DNA of 64,000 bases from NCBI RefSeq assembly GCF_000296815.2, contig NZ_CAIT01000006.1, positions 626,777 through 690,776 of the forward strand, read 5' to 3'. A program made the position numbers and the translations under genes. Positions 61,301 to 64,000 of the stretch are shown in pieces (position 1 is the first letter of the stretch; every line of letters begins with the position of its first letter). The DNA comes from Fibrisoma limi BUZ 3. GTDB lineage: Bacteria > Bacteroidota > Bacteroidia > Cytophagales > Spirosomataceae. Below the pieces are notes generated by a model. It was not told the origin of the DNA. It made no database searches and saw only the letters and a program-made list of their open reading frames with translations.

Positions 61301-61557
61301 GAGCCTTTGACGACTACGTTTACACCCGGCAGGCCATCGCCTTTTTCGTCGGTGACGGTTCCTTTTACCGTAATTTCAGCAGCGCCAGGTTGCCCGGCGT
61401 GGGTAAGGGTTCGTAAAAAAGGTCTTACGCGCGACGATTCTTTCCGCTCATCGTCGGGCGAGGCCAGCGCACAGGTAAGCGTGGCATTGAAGAGAAGTGA
61501 AAATAGGGCATATCTTCCAAAGGCGTGCGAACGCTCGGTGTGTAAGATATTTTTCAT
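58330..61557 (-). CDS. SusC/RagA family TonB-linked outer membrane transporter
   Basis: TonB-dependent channel of 1075 residues that imports oligosaccharides together with the SusD lid. After the signal region come a carboxypeptidase-regulatory-like domain (about 62-130, GTVTDEKGDGLPGVNVVVKG), the TonB box region DEVVVVGYGTQ, the plug (GRVPGITARQPDARPGGGT, IQIRNMG, FVIDGIV) and a 22-strand barrel ending LYNAGFAMSF. There is no N-terminal STN/anti-sigma interaction domain, and no sigma or anti-sigma pair is nearby. It heads the four-gene arabinan-type locus. Confidence 0.95.
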   Translation of the reverse strand: MKNILHTERSHAFGRYALFSLLFNATLTCALASPDDERKESSRVRPFLRTLTHAGQPGAAEITVKGTVTDEKGDGLPGVNVVVKGSTRGSTTDAQGKFTINVPDQGATLVFSFVGYKTQEVPVTSASNVSVKLIADDQSLDEVVVVGYGTQSRGTVTGAVGSVKADEIIRTPAVATSSALVGRVPGITARQPDARPGGGTNIQIRNMGAPLFVIDGIVADAGQFNNLGINDIENISILKDGSAAIYGLRAANGVVLVTTKRGKANQKPVISLSGYYGLQNFTRYPRPANAYQHVRALAESDQNRGIPTTITPEELAKWQAGTEKGYQSFDYYKMVMRPNVPQWYVNSSVSGGSDNVTYYVSASHLSQDALIRDYHFKRSNFQANVDAGLSKKLRIGTQISGRIEDRFQVGVPGLDDYFNPFLSIFSMWPTERPYANDNPNYINQTHNVNVNPATYRKEVTGYINEYWRAVKANFIAQYDFDFGLNVKGTYSYNFSNFDFDGFEYTYDAYTYDPKTDSYNVVPGGGNQNPWRERRKRNIVDRFMQLQATYNKQFGDHGLSAVGAYERYDTDNKYLVVHTVPPNNYIPLMSFANQDLLIDEWNVTARAGYIGRVNYNYKQRYLVEALGRYDGSFLFAPGRRYGFFPGASLGWRLSEEPFFKGKFNNVISELKLRTSYGRTGSDLINDNFIVAPFSYLPGYNFLQGSAIFNGNYVIGVRPRGLPITTLSWVTNVSTNVGLDFGLFGGKISGQFDVFERKRKGLPAAQYDVLLPSEVGYTLPNANLNSDAIRGLEGALSYTGKAGELTYTIGGNATLARQRSLDIYKPRFGNSWDQYRNSAVDRWSGINWGYQVVGRFQTQQEIDDYNVDNDGQGNRTMLPGDFIYKDVNGDGIINNLDERPIGYAEGATPYFNYAFNGTLGYRGFTVQIDVVGAGLQTFRREVEQKIPFQNNGTSPAYIFEDRWHRADPFNSESQWVAGTYPAVRKDSPSHVNYSRRSDFWVTNVRYLRLRNFEVGYNIPKPFLNKFGVSAMKVYVNGTNLVSFDNLKAIQVDPEISSNGALVYPPQRLYNAGFAMSF

Positions 61558-62197
61558 AACTTCAGGCGTTTTTGTTCAACACAAAGGGCAAAGACATTCC
61601 TGACACCCTCAACAGGGTGCATTGCAGATCGGGAATTACTGGTCAACGGTGCTGGTCCCACCGTTGACTTCTTATATCATCTTCGGGTTTATCTGTTCAT
61701 AGGCAATCAGTAAGTTAGGGGTTTGGATTTATTACTACTCGGTGGTTATCGCCAGGGACGAACTGGCTATAGCACGCTGTGAAGCAAAGTTTATTTGCCG
61801 AGAAAAGAAGCTATCTGAAGGATTCCGGAAGACAGATTTTGTTACCGGTATTATCCAATAAATCAAACATATAATACATATAAGCTAAAAACAAATAAAT
61901 GTCAATATGCAGTCAGTATTGGCCTAAACCCAGCTATTTTATACCCTCAAATGCATAAAATCTTCTCTTTTTTCAAGAAAGATGACTCTTTATGAACATT
62001 TGTGATAGCTGTTTATTAGGATAAAAAGGTGACGAAACTGCGCGCAGCAGGCATTAACTGACACATCTGGAATGGGCAAGGACAATAGGGCCATACAGGC
62101 ATGTTCACTTTGTGATGAACGGTAGTGCAGATGCCACATTTGCGCTATTTTTTTGTCGTGTTGATTATGAACTCAACCCGTTGACCCTAATACCGCT
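61558..62197. other. Divergent regulatory gap, susC / Gfo/Idh/MocA gene
   Basis: 640 bp, AT-rich in its middle part. It holds the putative susC promoter (listed separately), which leaves an untranslated leader of about 300 nt. No gene, tRNA or riboswitch that I recognise is present. Confidence 0.5.
61864..61895 (-). promoter_or_regulatory. Putative promoter of the SusC operon
   Basis: On the minus strand TTTG (61892-61895) and TATGTTTG (61864-61871) are 20 nt apart, a full match to the Bacteroidota form. The resulting leader of about 300 nt before the susC ATG is long, so a second promoter closer to the gene is possible. Confidence 0.5.
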
Positions 62198-63301
62198 ATG
62201 TCCATGTCCCGTCGCTCTTCGCTACAGACGCTCGCCCTGACGGCGGGTGGGTTGTTGTTACCCGCGTCCGTGTTGACGGCCGGTCGGCAGCCGGCCCCCA
62301 AAAAGTTAGGCATTGCCCTGGTCGGATTAGGCAACTACAGCACAAACCAACTGGCACCGGCGCTCCAGGAAACCCAGGGCTGTTACCTCGCCGGGATCGT
62401 CACCGGGTCGCCGGACAAGGCCAAAACATGGGCGGAGAAATACAACATCCCCGCAAAAAATATCTACAATTACCAGACGTTTGACCAGATTCGGAACAAC
62501 CCCGACATTGACATTATCTACGTCGTACTCCCTAACTTCCTGCACGCCGAGTACACCATTCGGGCCGCTCAGGCGGGTAAGCACGTCATCTGCGAAAAAC
62601 CAATGGCGATGAATGCGACGGAAGCCCGGCAGATGATCACGGCCTGCGAGAAAGCGGGGGTTCAACTGTCGGTGGGCTACCGACTGTATTTTGAACCTCA
62701 TCACCTGGAAATGCGCCGGTTAGCGGCTGCCAAAACGTTCGGCGGGGTCAAGGTCATTGAGTCAGGGCTGGGGTTTACCGTACCGGGGCCGGGTTCGTGG
62801 CGGCTGGATAAAAAGATTGGCGGGGGCGGGGCCATTATGGATCTGGGCGTCTACGCCATTCAGGGGGCACGACGAACCCTCAACGAAGACCCGATCAGCG
62901 TAACGGCGCAAGCCTATACCTTTGATACGGTGCATTTCAGGGACATTCACGAGACGGTGTTCTGGCAGTTTGAGTTTCCGAGCGGGGCGCTGGCCCATTG
63001 CAGCACCACCTACTCGTCGTACGTTGACCGGCTGTACGTAACCTGCGAGCGGGGCTGGTTCAAACTGGAACCATCGTACAATGCCACCGGGGCGCAGGGC
63101 ATCACCAGCCGGGGCGCTATGGACGTACCATCGCCCCGGTATCAGCAGGTTGCTCAACTGGATGCGTTTGCACAGAGCGTACTGACGAAGCAGAAACCTG
63201 AAGCTTCCGGTGAACAGGGCTGGAAGGATATGAAGCTGATCGGCGCTATTCTGGAAGCCGCCGAAACCGGCCGGAAGGTAGCGATTGACCTGCGGGCGTA
63301 A
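62198..63301 (+). CDS. Gfo/Idh/MocA family oxidoreductase, exported
   Basis: NAD(P)-dependent sugar or polyol oxidoreductase of 367 residues. The N-terminus SRRSSLQTLALTAGGLLLPAS looks like a Tat-type signal, so the protein is exported after folding with its cofactor, as in glucose-fructose oxidoreductase. The Rossmann motif is IALVGLGNYS (39-48), EKP lies at 133-135, and GGGAIMDLGVYAIQ carries the conserved Asp region. It is divergent from the SusC operon and might process sugars released there; the substrate is not known. A start at 62204 is also possible. Confidence 0.9.
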   Translation: MSMSRRSSLQTLALTAGGLLLPASVLTAGRQPAPKKLGIALVGLGNYSTNQLAPALQETQGCYLAGIVTGSPDKAKTWAEKYNIPAKNIYNYQTFDQIRNNPDIDIIYVVLPNFLHAEYTIRAAQAGKHVICEKPMAMNATEARQMITACEKAGVQLSVGYRLYFEPHHLEMRRLAAAKTFGGVKVIESGLGFTVPGPGSWRLDKKIGGGGAIMDLGVYAIQGARRTLNEDPISVTAQAYTFDTVHFRDIHETVFWQFEFPSGALAHCSTTYSSYVDRLYVTCERGWFKLEPSYNATGAQGITSRGAMDVPSPRYQQVAQLDAFAQSVLTKQKPEASGEQGWKDMKLIGAILEAAETGRKVAIDLRA

Positions 63302-63306
63302 TGTCC

Positions 63307-63362
63307 GGGCCAAGCTCCCGCTTGGCCCGTGTCAGGTAAGTTGACCAAGCTCCCGCCTGGCC
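63307..63362. repeat. Pair of REP-like hairpins between convergent genes
   Basis: GGGCCAAGC, TCCC, GCTTGGCCC (63307-63328) is a perfect 9-bp hairpin. A second, less perfect copy GACCAAGC, TCCC, GCCTGGCC follows at 63343-63362. The same loop and similar stems suggest one duplicated extragenic palindrome. There is no T-run, so ordinary termination is not supported. Confidence 0.65.
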
Positions 63363-63372
63363 AGGACGTGAA

Positions 63373-64000
63373 CTACCGCTTTCCCAGCAGCAGTACGTCC
63401 GTATCGCGGAAAATGCCAAAATAAACGTCAGGAACACCATCCTTGTTAACATCAGCAATTTCGACGGAGATGGCTTCGCGACCAGCACCCTCAGGCAGGT
63501 ACGTTTTGGTTTGTTCCGTAAACTGACCTTTCCCGTTGTTGATGAGCACCTGCGGACCGGCGGCTCCGAAAATGTTCGCGAGTACCAGATCAAGATCTTT
63601 GTCGCCATCGAGGTCGGCGAACTGCGCATCGGCCGTATTGAGGTTATTGACCGCCTGGTAGCGCTGAGCGGTTTCGTCTGTAAAAACGCCTTTGCCGTTG
63701 TTGATCAGTAGCCGGTTAGCCGGATTTTTGGTTTGCCGGAAGTTGACGTTCGAGAAGTGAACGTCCAGATCGCCGTCCCCATCGACATCGGCCAGATCTA
63801 CCTTGCGGGTCTCTTCGGTACCGGGCGAGATCGGAAGCCGTCCGGCGGTTGCGTTCGTGAACACGCCCTTGCCATCGTTCAGGTATAGCTTGTTGTCATC
63901 CTCATTCCCAAAAATCAGATCCAGATCCCCGTCTTTGTCCAGGTCGGCGGCTTCTACATCCTGCGTTACGTCCTGATCAACCGGCATCCTGCTCGCCGAC
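63373..64000 (-). CDS. VCBS/FG-GAP repeat protein, C-terminal part (partial)
   Basis: At least 209 codons are open up to the window edge; the start lies outside. Four beta-propeller-type repeats are visible, each with a calcium-loop motif: ADLDKDGDLDL, ADVDGDGDLDV, ADLDGDKDLDL and ADVNKDGVPDV, followed by LYLNDGKGVFT-type strands. Such proteins are exported and bind surfaces or other proteins; no enzymatic domain is visible in this part. It is convergent with the oxidoreductase gene, and two hairpins separate them. Confidence 0.88.
   Translation of the reverse strand, partial: SASRMPVDQDVTQDVEAADLDKDGDLDLIFGNEDDNKLYLNDGKGVFTNATAGRLPISPGTEETRKVDLADVDGDGDLDVHFSNVNFRQTKNPANRLLINNGKGVFTDETAQRYQAVNNLNTADAQFADLDGDKDLDLVLANIFGAAGPQVLINNGKGQFTEQTKTYLPEGAGREAISVEIADVNKDGVPDVYFGIFRDTDVLLLGKR

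Overview
The window reads as chromosome of a Cytophagales bacterium (Bacteroidota), most like Spirosoma or a close relative. The evidence is a SusC/SusD pair with a DUF3823 lipoprotein, the Bacteroidota-typical neighbours ftsX, DUF3098, uppP, truB and ribF, a DUF1599 and BT_3928-type pair beside folP, several matches to the Bacteroidota promoter form (TTTG, about 20 nt, TAnnTTTG), and little use of Shine-Dalgarno sites. Genus is an inference. No rRNA, CRISPR array, transposase, integrase or phage gene was seen. One tRNA gene (Lys, TTT) is present.

Layout. 1-2478: 5' part of gltB, leaving the window on the left. 2.9-7.7 kb: secreted S8 protease, tRNA-Lys, folP, DUF1599 protein, DoxX-like protein, aroK. 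7.8-14.3 kb: FadL-like porin, Gly/Tyr-rich lipoprotein, proS, Nudix hydrolase, thioredoxin-like protein, SlyD-like isomerase. 14.4-17.5 kb: a lipoprotein and small-protein pair, uvsE, a secreted beta-rich protein. 17.8-22.5 kb: TetR regulator divergent from an export operon (ABC membrane domain without its ATPase, HlyD, TolC). 22.5-26.1 kb: single metabolic genes. 26.2-30.2 kb: ftsX-DUF3098-uppP-truB-ribF, all on the minus strand. 30.4-39.6 kb: trehalase, metF, two tandem PAP2 phosphatases, an AddA/RecB-like helicase, a BamA-like barrel. 40.4-45.9 kb: an unusual histidine operon (hisG, hisD, peptide deformylase, GNAT, Xre antitoxin, RES toxin, hisC) behind a candidate His-rich leader peptide. 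46-48.5 kb: membrane protein and DEAD-box helicase.

48.5-54.6 kb is the most unusual part. Eight small, unrelated genes lie on the plus strand. They have mixed base composition, and the first, second and fourth are clearly AT-rich. Five of the gaps between them hold an imperfect palindrome of 62-88 bp whose ends resemble the R boxes of integron attC sites, and the sequence around these palindromes shares further motifs. I read this as a gene-cassette array without a nearby integrase (a CALIN), or some other element that works like one.

54.7-61.9 kb is a small polysaccharide utilisation locus (SusC, SusD, DUF3823, GH43), probably for arabinan. It is followed by a Gfo/Idh/MocA oxidoreductase and the end of a VCBS-repeat protein that leaves the window on the right.

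Two further signals cross gene boundaries. Five long purine-then-pyrimidine inverted repeats sit exactly at gene ends, and one of them holds three copies of a 21-bp palindrome. All functional calls come from reading the sequence; no database search was run.
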